From NCBI GenBank assembly GCA_024277605.1, contig JAJRUU010000204.1, forward strand, positions 1-7,651: a DNA stretch of 7,651 bases, given 5' to 3'. The number at the start of each line of letters is the position of its first letter. Position 1 is the first letter of the stretch. Of this stretch, positions 1-5,612 are shown in pieces. This stretch comes from a bacterium. Lineage in GTDB: Bacteria; SZUA-182; SZUA-191; JAJRXT01. Position numbers and translations under genes: made by a program. The notes under the pieces were generated by a model. The model was given only the letters and a program-made list of their open reading frames with translations, was not told the origin of the DNA and ran no database searches.

Positions 1-116
1 AAGATAAATTTAAGCGTAAGTTTGCCGGAAAAACCGACTTTTGTATCAGGTTGATAATTAAAAAATCGGTTGTCGGCGGATTTATTTATTAATTGCGGCT
101 TGTTCACTATTTTTGA
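1..116. other. Leading region without an identifiable gene
   Basis: No gene can be assigned here. Two + strand frames are open at the left edge. One ends at TGA 52-54 with a tail reading NLSVSLPEKPTFVSG, and the other ends at TAA 90-92. Either could be the last residues of an upstream gene, but neither is recognisable. The ankyrin frame that becomes convincing after position 117 is closed here by TAA 90-92 and TGA 114-116. Confidence 0.4.
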
Positions 117-185
117 CAAGTTAAGTCCGACAGACTCCTAGACAAAGAATTCTTAGCTGCGGCGAAAAAATGTGATACTGTCACT

Positions 186-668
186 GTGAAAGCCTTGCTG
201 GACGGAGGTGCTAATGTAAATGCAAAAGACAACAATAACAGGAGTGCATTGATATTAGCAGCAAGTGTCGGTGATACTTTCCCTGAGACAGCATTGTCGG
301 ACAAAGACGCCTACATTTCAAAAAAAGGCAAACCTGTTTCAAAAGGCGAACTTCTGTTCAATATGGCCTTTAAGGTGGGAATGTTATTCAAAGCTCAGAC
401 TGCCACCGTAAAAGTACTGCTAGACAGAGGCGCTGATGTGAACATAAAAGACAAGAATGGTATGACGGCCTTGATGGAGGCAGCGCAGGACGATCGCACC
501 GATATCGTACAAGCCTTGCTGAATAAAGGTGCAGAGATTAACGCGAAAAACAAGAAGGGCCAGACAGCCTTAGCTCTGGTGTTGTTGAAAGGTAAAGAAA
601 ATAAAAAGAAACAGAAAAAGCATACCAAGGTAATTAAATTGCTCAAGCAGGCCGGAGCTAAGGAATAA
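186..668 (+). CDS. Ankyrin-repeat protein, 5' end missing or damaged
   Basis: Ankyrin-repeat protein; such repeats mediate protein-protein contacts and the partner is unknown. From a nominal GTG start the product is 160 aa. Repeat signatures are LLDGGANVNAKDNNN (residues 4-18), VKVLLDRGADVNIKDKNGMTALMEAA (about 75-100; key core LLDRGADVN), IVQALLNKGAEINAKNKKGQTAL and a final degenerate VIKLLKQAGAKE. About 40 residues (31-70) interrupt the first helix pair. The GTG is unlikely to be the true start. The same frame upstream (117-185) reads LLDKEFLAAAKKCDTVT, which is typical ankyrin sequence, yet no ATG, GTG or TTG lies between it and TGA 114-116. No signal peptide is visible, although a lost N-terminus could have held one. 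The tail is Lys-rich (KENKKKQKKHTK). The gene may be a truncated remnant, frameshifted, or affected by a sequence error. The ankyrin assignment is firm; the gene boundary is not. Confidence 0.75.
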   Translation: MKALLDGGANVNAKDNNNRSALILAASVGDTFPETALSDKDAYISKKGKPVSKGELLFNMAFKVGMLFKAQTATVKVLLDRGADVNIKDKNGMTALMEAAQDDRTDIVQALLNKGAEINAKNKKGQTALALVLLKGKENKKKQKKHTKVIKLLKQAGAKE

Positions 669-670
669 AT

Positions 671-702
671 GATAGCTTGCTTCGCTACACTCGCAATGAC
701 AT
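671..702. repeat. Interspersed repeat of the 'GTCATTGCGAG..GCGAAGCAA' type
   Basis: On the - strand this reads ATGTCATTGCGAGTG followed by TAGCGAAGCAAGCTATC. It is a close variant of the widespread bacterial intergenic repeat GTCATTGCGAGCGAAGCGAAGCAATC, which I recognise from general knowledge. It begins three bases after the ankyrin stop codon. Spurious ORFs across it on the - strand give the familiar CHCECSEAS and VIASVAKQA peptides, which supports repeat rather than coding DNA. Confidence 0.7.
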
Positions 703-705
703 AAT

Positions 706-788
706 TTTTGACATTTGGATTTTGGATTTGATTTGGCATTTGGATTTTGACATTTGATATTTCCTTCATGATTGTCATTTGACATTTT
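706..788. repeat. TTTGACATTTGG-type low-complexity interspersed repeat
   Basis: The tract is built from partly repeating TTTGG, TTTGA and CATTTG units. TTTTGACATTTG occurs at 706-717 and 745-756, with a variant ATTTGACATTTT at 777-788. CATTTGGATTTTG occurs at 712-724 and 737-749. The complementary strand gives ATCCAAATGCCAAAT-like sequence, which translates into the spurious QNPNVKN and KIQMPNQIQN peptides common in repeat-rich candidate-phylum genomes. It fills most of the gap before rnfA. No transcription signal was identified with confidence. Confidence 0.65.
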
Positions 789-804
789 ATTATAGGTTTA
801 AGCA

Positions 805-1383
805 ATGACACATTATCTGTTACTGATCATCAGTGCGGTACTGGTAAATAATATTATATTGGCCCGTTTTTTGGGCGTCTGTCCTTTCCTGGGAGTGTCG
901 CGCAAGATTGATACTGCTTTAGGCATGGGGATGGCGGTGGTGTTTGTAATGACGGTTGCCAGCGGCATAACCTGGACTGTTTCTTATTATATTCTGGTGC
1001 CGCTTAAAATAGATTATTTACAGACGATTGCCTTTATTCTGATAATTGCCGCCTTGGTGCAGTTGGTAGAGATGGTTATCCAGAAGACCTCTCCGGCGCT
1101 GTATCAGGCGCTGGGTATTTTTCTGCCCTTAATTACCACTAATTGTGCGGTACTGGGGGTGGCTATTATTAATATCCAGGAGGAATACTCTTTCTTAGAG
1201 GCGTTGATATTTTCTTTTGGCTCATCGGTGGGTTTTGGCCTGGCGCTGGTGCTATTTGCCGGTATTCGTGAGCGCATCGCCTTATCCCCGGTGCCCAAAC
1301 CTTTTCAAGGAATGGCCATTGGACTGATTACTGCGGGCTTATTGTCCATGGCCTTCTTTGGCTTTATGGGACTGGTAAAATAG
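805..1383 (+). CDS. rnfA: Electron transport complex subunit RnfA (RsxA)
   Basis: Integral membrane subunit of the Rnf complex, which couples electron transfer between reduced ferredoxin and NAD+ to Na+ or H+ movement across the cytoplasmic membrane. The 192-aa length matches the family (E. coli RsxA is about 193). Six hydrophobic segments run along the protein. Hallmarks are LVNNIILARFLGVCPFLGVS (residues 13-32), KTSPALYQALGIFLPLITTN followed by CAVLG (94-118), FAGIRER (151-157) and the end ITAGLLSMAFFGFMGLVK. Cys26 and Cys114 are the conserved cysteines that, with those of RnfE, hold an iron-sulfur cluster within the membrane. The start ATG has a weak AGG 9-11 bases upstream. The stop is TAG, and TAA follows five codons later in frame. 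RnfE, its usual upstream neighbour, is replaced here by repeats and an ankyrin gene. The radical SAM gene starts 18 bases downstream, so the two are probably cotranscribed. Confidence 0.97.
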   Translation: MTHYLLLIISAVLVNNIILARFLGVCPFLGVSRKIDTALGMGMAVVFVMTVASGITWTVSYYILVPLKIDYLQTIAFILIIAALVQLVEMVIQKTSPALYQALGIFLPLITTNCAVLGVAIINIQEEYSFLEALIFSFGSSVGFGLALVLFAGIRERIALSPVPKPFQGMAIGLITAGLLSMAFFGFMGLVK

Positions 1384-1401
1384 GGTGAACTTCAGTAAAA
1401 T

Positions 1402-3783
1402 ATGATATCTCAACCAGAAATATTGTTCGTATATCTGGACTGTACTACCTATATCTATAGAGGAGCCACTTATCATCTGGGTAGCGGATATGTGCGGGCA
1501 TATTTAAAAGAGTGCGGGGTGCATACCCGGCAGTTGGTAGCCGACTCCCGGGTCAGGTTGACTGATATAGCCGATATGATCATAAGAGAGCAACCTCGCG
1601 CTGTGGGCTTTACCTGTTATGATTCCAATTACTATACCTCTAAATTGATTGCCCGATTACTGAAAAAACGCTCGCCGGAGATAATAACCTTAATGGGCGG
1701 CCCGGCGGCTACTTTTTCCGATAAATTAATTATGCGGGATACCCAAGCCGTAGATGCCTGTATTCGCGGAGAAGGGGAGTATAGCACGGCAGAAATTGTG
1801 GAGCGCCTGCGCCAGGGGACTGATTTGACCGGAATTCAAGGGGTTACCCACCGTCGGGGAGATAAGATAGTGCGCGAGGCAGACCGGCCCCGCGGGTGTG
1901 CTCCAACTAAAGGGGCAGAGCTGGATATATTTGCCTCACCGTACTCTGGCGGGGTCTTTCCGCTTGATGAAATGGCGCTTGGGGGACTGGGCGAAGTGGG
2001 GATTTCCACTTCCAGAGGGTGCCCCTATAGCTGTGTTTACTGTAACTTTGCCACCATGTCCGGGCATCGCCTGCGCTATCATTCGGTGGATAGGGTGATA
2101 GCCGATCTAAGTAAGATAGATACAGCTGCCGGAAAACGGCTGGCATTGGGGGAGAAACTACGGGTAGCTATCCAGGACGATGCTTTCAGCATGGACGTAG
2201 AGCGGGCTAAGGCAATCTGCCGCCGTATCATCGAGCAAGGATTTAAGCATATCGTGCTGCAATGCGAGACCAGGGCCGATCATGTAGATCGGGAATTATT
2301 TGAGCTTCTACAGCAGGCTGGATTTGGGTATATAAATTTTGGCTTGGAAAGCGCAGTGCCTCGTATATTGAGGATTATCAAAAAAGTTAGCCTCCTTCCG
2401 GCTGCGGATGAAGATTTTGCAGCGGAGAAAAAATTTTTAAAGCAGATTAAGCAGGCCGTCAACTGGTGCAGGGAAGTTGGGATCGATCCTTCGGTAAGTA
2501 TTATATCAGGCTTACCCAGCGAGACGCTGGAAGAGGGACTGGCTACCTTGGAATTTGTAAAAACATTGGGCGTCAGTAAGTACCTCCACAATCATTTGTT
2601 ATTGCATGCCGGAACTGAAGCCTTTGAGAAACAGGCGGATTTTGGTATAATAGCTACTCCATCAGCCCGCTGTTTGCCCTATTATACCAAGCGCCATTAT
2701 AATACCCGGCGCATACCGGTATTAGATAGCCGCAAGCTGACTGATATGGGTAATGTTATTCAAGCATGGCTGTATTTTTTCCATGTAAAGCGGCTAATGG
2801 TTGCTCCATTTTGTGATGCGGACTCAACCGCCAGGGATATACTGTTTCAGGATGCTGCTGAAATTAGCCCGGAGTTTTTCCATTGGTTAAATGATTTTAT
2901 TCCTCCATCGGCTATGCTTTCGACTATGAATAAAGACCGGCAGGGGTTTAATTGGAAAAAGAGTGTTGCAAATACAGTGAAGGCACATACCCCCTTATTG
3001 GGAATTCCCAGCTTGGTTCCCGGAGATCGATCTACCGTCGATGTACCCGAATATGTGTGGTCAAAGGGGATTCTGCCGGAAGCGCCTTATTATCAATCAC
3101 ATATGCACCGCTTTTACTTTATGCCTTTCGGCAAATTAGCCGGGCTTGCCGCTTATAGAGAGAATTATCAAAAAAGGGTAATGTTTTTAACCCTGGAGAC
3201 CGAAGGTGATAGAAGTGAGCTGCTAGCTGTTTCGGAGAGGTTGGCAAAGCAGGGCCTGGCGGTTCTGCCAAGGGAGCTGACGGGCTTTCATTGTTATTTC
3301 TTAAACGAGTGTGGCTGGCAGCCTGATCAATGTGCGGCTGGTGGTTTATCGCGGCTTATAGCTAATGCTGAAGGAGAGATCAAAACGTGCTTAAATGGAG
3401 GCGTGATTGGCAGGGTAGGGGATAAGGCAGAGGAACTGAAGCGCACATTGCACTTGCTTAAAGCAGCTAAGATAAAACAGCGTGGTTGTGTGCAATGCCG
3501 GGTAAATGACCAGTGTTCAAAGTGCTTGTTCCCGGCCATGTCCGATGCTGAGTACTGCCGTTTAAAGAGGGAGCATCCCGCTATAACGGCTTTGGTGAAA
3601 CTTATGCCTTACGTGAGAAGCGCCTGGTTATATAATACCCTCCACCCTGCGGTCTACAGCGCTCTGTTTGGCCGGTTGGAATTTGAGGAAAAGCGTAAGC
3701 TGGAATACTTGAGCGGAATTTTAGGTCTTAGAGCTGAGCAATCGGCAGCACAAGAAGCTTATGCTAAATTCCAATTAAATTGA
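1402..3783 (+). CDS. B12-binding-domain radical SAM protein with C-terminal SPASM-like cysteine cluster
   Basis: Cytosolic radical SAM enzyme of 793 aa; substrate unknown. Residues 1 to about 160 resemble a cobalamin-binding Rossmann domain: HLGSGYVRAYLKECG (25-39), AVGFTCYDSNYY (67-78), GGPAAT (99-104) and RGEGE (122-126). The DxHxxG cobalamin-ligand motif is absent, so any B12 would bind without a histidine ligand from this motif. The core has the [4Fe-4S] motif C207-x3-C211-x2-C214 inside TSRGCPYSCVYCNFA, then NFGLES (312-317) and SGLPSET (369-375). A long middle region (about 420-650) is unassigned. Near the C-terminus C663 and a CX2CX5CX2C cluster (C696, C699, C705, C708) plus C719 resemble a SPASM/twitch domain, which binds auxiliary Fe-S clusters in peptide- and protein-modifying radical SAM enzymes. 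The start has AGGGTGA about 13 bases upstream. The gene lies between rnfA and rnfB. It could modify a peptide, a lipid or an Rnf subunit; the sequence does not decide this. Confidence 0.92.
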   Translation: MISQPEILFVYLDCTTYIYRGATYHLGSGYVRAYLKECGVHTRQLVADSRVRLTDIADMIIREQPRAVGFTCYDSNYYTSKLIARLLKKRSPEIITLMGGPAATFSDKLIMRDTQAVDACIRGEGEYSTAEIVERLRQGTDLTGIQGVTHRRGDKIVREADRPRGCAPTKGAELDIFASPYSGGVFPLDEMALGGLGEVGISTSRGCPYSCVYCNFATMSGHRLRYHSVDRVIADLSKIDTAAGKRLALGEKLRVAIQDDAFSMDVERAKAICRRIIEQGFKHIVLQCETRADHVDRELFELLQQAGFGYINFGLESAVPRILRIIKKVSLLPAADEDFAAEKKFLKQIKQAVNWCREVGIDPSVSIISGLPSETLEEGLATLEFVKTLGVSKYLHNHLLLHAGTEAFEKQADFGIIATPSARCLPYYTKRHYNTRRIPVLDSRKLTDMGNVIQAWLYFFHVKRLMVAPFCDADSTARDILFQDAAEISPEFFHWLNDFIPPSAMLSTMNKDRQGFNWKKSVANTVKAHTPLLGIPSLVPGDRSTVDVPEYVWSKGILPEAPYYQSHMHRFYFMPFGKLAGLAAYRENYQKRVMFLTLETEGDRSELLAVSERLAKQGLAVLPRELTGFHCYFLNECGWQPDQCAAGGLSRLIANAEGEIKTCLNGGVIGRVGDKAEELKRTLHLLKAAKIKQRGCVQCRVNDQCSKCLFPAMSDAEYCRLKREHPAITALVKLMPYVRSAWLYNTLHPAVYSALFGRLEFEEKRKLEYLSGILGLRAEQSAAQEAYAKFQLN

Positions 3784-3808
3784 CCAACCACGGGTTGGTC
3801 TAATTATT
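3782..3808 (+). terminator. Hairpin at the radical SAM stop codon, possible weak terminator
   Basis: GACCAACC (3782-3789), a 3-nt loop ACG and GGTTGGTC (3793-3800) form a perfect 8-bp stem that overlaps the TGA stop. It is followed by TAATTATT rather than a clean T-run, so termination may be weak. Because the stem is symmetric, the hairpin could also act as an mRNA 3'-end stabiliser. Confidence 0.5.
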
Positions 3809-3824
3809 TGATAGCCATTATACT

Positions 3825-3896
3825 GGTAACGCCTCCTGTCGGCTTCGGGTCTATGACCCTGCTTTGCAGTCAATAGCGGAGGCTAACCCTCAGGGT
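3825..3896 (+). other. Branched inverted-repeat structure upstream of rnfB
   Basis: GGT..A.GCCTCC (3825-3836) can pair with GGAGGCT.ACC (3878-3888), with one bulged C and one A-A mismatch. This closes a domain that contains GGGTC-TAT-GACCC (3847-3859) and CTGC-TTT-GCAG (3859-3869, sharing one base with the previous stem). Directly after the outer stem is the odd palindrome ACCCT-C-AGGGT (3886-3896), which competes with its last bases. TAGCC (3812-3816) offers an alternative partner for GGCTA (3881-3885). The domain ends about 37 bases before the rnfB start. It could be a leader RNA, an operator region or a remnant of a mobile repeat. I do not recognise it as a known riboswitch class. Confidence 0.45.
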
Positions 3897-3906
3897 ATGA
3901 AAATCG

Positions 3907-3924
3907 TATAATTGCCTATATAGG
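3907..3924 (+). promoter_or_regulatory. Possible -10 box and palindrome before rnfB
   Basis: TATAAT at 3907-3912 is a perfect -10 hexamer, and the 10-bp palindrome CCTATATAGG (3915-3924) lies where transcription would start and overlaps the ribosome-binding AGGG (3922-3925). No convincing -35 hexamer sits 16-18 bases upstream and there is no extended -10 TG. This is a candidate rnfB promoter/operator only. Confidence 0.25.
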
Positions 3925-3932
3925 GAAAAAAC

Positions 3933-4712
3933 ATGATTGAAGCTATACTAACCATTGGTGGAATCGGGCTTATATCCAGTCTGGGACTGGGCTTGGCTGC
4001 CAAAAAATTTGCCGTTTATGTAGATCCCAAAATAGAAGCGGTGGCGGGCGCTCTGCCGGGGGTTAATTGCGGAGCCTGTGGGTTTGCCGGATGCCGGGGG
4101 TTTGCTGAGGCGGTGGCTGCCGGCAAGTCGGAGGTTAACGGCTGCTTAGCCGGTGGCGAAGCGGTTGCCCTGGCGCTGGCCAATCTTATGGGGGTAGAAG
4201 CCAAGTCGGTGGATAAGGTAGTGGCCCGCCTGAGATGCCAGGGAGGCAGGGATAAAGCCAAACTGAAGTACCATTATTTGGGTATTACTGACTGCCAGGC
4301 CGCTAACTTAGTGGCAGGCGGGGATAAAACCTGTGCCTTCGGCTGTCTGGGGTTAGGCTCCTGTGTGGCAGTCTGTCCGGTTGTGGCCGTAAGCATTAAC
4401 AGTGAAGGGTTGGCGGTGGTGGATGAAGCGTTATGTATCGGCTGTGGCAAGTGCGTGGCTATATGCCCCAAGCGGGTTATCCAACTCGCGCCGCAGGAGC
4501 AACAGGTGGCCGTGTTGTGTAACTCCACGGATAAAGGACCGCTGGTTCGAAAGCAATGTCAGGTGGGCTGTATTGGCTGCATGATGTGTAAAAAGGTCTG
4601 CCCGGTTGCGGCGGTTACCGTGGAGAACTTCCTGGCTCGGATTGATCCTCAGAAATGTACTGCTTGCGGTGCATGCGTAAATAAATGCCCCACCAAATGT
4701 ATTCTAAAATGA
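3933..4712 (+). CDS. rnfB: Electron transport complex subunit RnfB, multi-cluster ferredoxin subunit
   Basis: Membrane-anchored iron-sulfur subunit of Rnf that takes electrons from ferredoxin and passes them into the complex. The 259-aa product starts with one hydrophobic anchor (residues 4-24). The RnfB-specific domain with C46, C49, C54 and C71 (NCGACGFAGC) follows. A Cys-rich linker (C102, C121) leads to four ferredoxin-like motifs: C134-x3-C138-x5-C144-x3-C148-P, CIGCGKCVAICP (168-178), CIGCMMCKKVCP (213-223) and CTACGACVNKCP (242-252). Cys209 and Cys254 are additional. The motifs imply roughly five or more [4Fe-4S] clusters, as in clostridial and acetogen RnfB and unlike the shorter proteobacterial RsxB. 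The ATG has AGGG 7 bases upstream. rnfB is normally next to rnfA, but here a 2.4-kb radical SAM gene and a structured 149-base gap lie between them. The stop codon touches the terminal repeat of the following element. Confidence 0.96.
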   Translation: MIEAILTIGGIGLISSLGLGLAAKKFAVYVDPKIEAVAGALPGVNCGACGFAGCRGFAEAVAAGKSEVNGCLAGGEAVALALANLMGVEAKSVDKVVARLRCQGGRDKAKLKYHYLGITDCQAANLVAGGDKTCAFGCLGLGSCVAVCPVVAVSINSEGLAVVDEALCIGCGKCVAICPKRVIQLAPQEQQVAVLCNSTDKGPLVRKQCQVGCIGCMMCKKVCPVAAVTVENFLARIDPQKCTACGACVNKCPTKCILK

Positions 4713-4735
4713 ATTATTCATAAAGGATCAAAACA

Positions 4736-4769
4736 TTGAGGAAACCTTTTTGAAAAAAGTTTTCCTCAA
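4736..4769. repeat. Hairpin 1 of the 214-nt element
   Basis: TTGAGGAAACCTTTTT (4736-4751) pairs with AAAAAAGTTTTCCTCAA (4753-4769). Fourteen base pairs form with one C-T mismatch (4745/4760) and a TGAA loop (4751-4754). No T-run follows on the + strand, so this is not a classical terminator. Confidence 0.7.
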
Positions 4770-4794
4770 GCTCTTTCCAAGAACTTTTGTCTCA

Positions 4795-4837
4795 TAGGGT
4801 TTGGAGAGGGGGGCATTGCCCCCCACCCCAAACCCTA
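4795..4837. repeat. Hairpin 2 of the 214-nt element, G-rich arm
   Basis: TAGGGTTTGG (4795-4804) pairs with CCAAACCCTA (4828-4837), and GGGGGGC (4808-4814) pairs with GCCCCCC (4818-4824) around an ATT loop. A-A and A-C mismatches (4807/4825 and 4805/4827) flank one extra G-C pair (4806/4826). It is the most stable structure in the window by inspection. Confidence 0.7.
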
Positions 4838-4867
4838 AAGAAATAGAAGTCTTAGGAAGGGGGTTTG

Positions 4868-4899
4868 GGGGAGAACCCTTCTTCAGAAGGGTTCTCCCC
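4868..4899. repeat. Hairpin 3 of the 214-nt element
   Basis: GGGGAGAACCCTTCT (4868-4882) and AGAAGGGTTCTCCCC (4885-4899) are exact reverse complements with only TC between them, giving about 14 usable pairs. It resembles a diverged copy of hairpin 1, with a similar outer TTGRGG / CCYCAA edge. Confidence 0.7.
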
Positions 4900-4930
4900 A
4901 AGGCTTTGGTCTTTCATGAATAATTAACTT

Positions 4931-4936
4931 AAGGAG
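4931..4936 (+). promoter_or_regulatory. Ribosome-binding site fixing the TTG start of sirC
   Basis: AAGGAG lies 5 bases before TTG 4942-4944. With no nearby ATG and the family's conserved N-terminus beginning right there, this strong site decides the non-ATG start. It sits just outside the 214-nt repeat. Confidence 0.8.
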
Positions 4937-4941
4937 TTCCA

Positions 4942-5604
4942 TTGTCCAAGTTTTATCCGATATATTTAAATCTTAGCGGGAAAAAGTGTGTAGTGGTTGG
5001 CGGTGGCGAGGTGGCCCAGCGTAAGGTGCAGACCTTGCTTTCCGTCGGCGCCAAAGTGTGGCTCATCAGTCCTGAGATAACGTCGTCTTTAAACGATTTG
5101 TATAGAGCCGGTAAGTTTACCTATATAAACCGGGAGTATTGTGGTGGCGACCTGGAGGGCGCTCATTTGGCGATTGGGGCTACTGATGCAGAAGATATAA
5201 ACCGGCAGGTGGCTGATGATGCGGAAAAAGCTCGCCTACTGGTGAATATTGTGGATGTGCCTAAATTGTGTAATTTTATCGTTCCATCAATTGTAGAGCG
5301 CGGTGATTTGCAAATGAGCATTTCTACCGGGGGAAAAAGTCCGGCGCTGGCTAAGAAAATCAGAAAGCAACTGGAGCGGCTGTATGGTTCTGAATATGCC
5401 GAATATATTAAACTTTTAGGTGAATGCCGGGAAATTGTGCTTAAAAAAATCCCCGATATAAATAAACGCCGCCAAATCTTCCAAAAGTTGGTAGATTCAG
5501 ATTTATTAGAGTTGATAAAACAGAAAGATCAGGCTAGAATACGGCAGCGAGTAGAAGAGATTACCGGGGTTGATCCCCCGGGTAAAAAAATTAGCCGAGG
5601 TTAA
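4942..5604 (+). CDS. sirC: Precorrin-2 dehydrogenase / sirohydrochlorin ferrochelatase family protein (SirC/CysG N-terminal type)
   Basis: Cytosolic NAD-dependent dehydrogenase that oxidises precorrin-2 to sirohydrochlorin on the route to siroheme; this precursor can also feed cobalamin or alternative haem synthesis. The 220-aa length fits the single-function family. A Rossmann nucleotide-binding loop VVVGGGEVAQRK (residues 17-28) follows a short YPIYLNLSGKK lead. IGATDAEDIN (78-87) and VNIVDVPKLCNFIVPSIVER (101-120) follow; Asp105 lies in the stretch that holds the catalytic Asp in CysG and Met8p. MSISTGGKSPALAKKIR (125-141) is the conserved start of the dimerisation part, with a helical C-terminal domain after it. 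Whether it also inserts iron cannot be judged from sequence. There is no methyltransferase domain, so a separate uroporphyrinogen methyltransferase must be elsewhere. The start is TTG with a strong AAGGAG. A further AAGGAG overlaps the TAA stop, suggesting that another gene of the same operon once followed. Confidence 0.94.
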   Translation: MSKFYPIYLNLSGKKCVVVGGGEVAQRKVQTLLSVGAKVWLISPEITSSLNDLYRAGKFTYINREYCGGDLEGAHLAIGATDAEDINRQVADDAEKARLLVNIVDVPKLCNFIVPSIVERGDLQMSISTGGKSPALAKKIRKQLERLYGSEYAEYIKLLGECREIVLKKIPDINKRRQIFQKLVDSDLLELIKQKDQARIRQRVEEITGVDPPGKKISRG

Positions 5605-5612
5605 GGAGAATC

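Larger units (their letters stand above)
4712..4925. repeat. 214-nt palindromic element with terminal inverted repeats and three internal hairpins
   Basis: The ends are inverted repeats: 4712-4734 and the complement of 4903-4925 match at 19 of 23 positions, with a perfect outer 10 bases (AATTATTCAT / ATGAATAATT). All four differences are transitions. Weaker matching continues to about 30 bases. Inside are three long hairpins, listed separately. The element fills the rnfB-sirC gap: it starts at the last base of the rnfB stop and ends 5 bases before the sirC ribosome-binding site. No ORF of note lies within it. It looks like a MITE or similar non-coding mobile repeat; a structured RNA or two-way terminator role is also possible. 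No target-site duplication is obvious. Confidence 0.6.

Noticed and set aside
779..784. Perfect -35 hexamer TTGACA upstream of rnfA
   Set aside because: The hexamer is part of the repeat unit and also occurs at 708-713 and 747-752. No -10 box is correctly spaced from any copy.
395..811. Long - strand ORF opposite the ankyrin gene
   Set aside because: Its sequence is the complement of ankyrin codons plus the two interspersed repeats (NPNVKN, VIASVAKQA peptides), so it is a shadow ORF.
3825..3888. Integron attC site
   Set aside because: The outer arms do not fit the RYYYAAC/GTTRRRY core sites and no integrase or gene cassette is in the window.
3801..3932. Cobalamin riboswitch or RiPP precursor next to the B12 radical SAM gene
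   Set aside because: No B12-box-like sequence was seen. The only ATG-started frames are 7 codons (MTLLCSQ) and 4 codons (MKIV) without a good ribosome-binding site, so no precursor peptide can be supported.
4795..4871. G-quadruplex in the G-rich arms of the 214-nt element
   Set aside because: The G-runs are better explained by perfect pairing with the adjacent C-rich arms of the hairpins.
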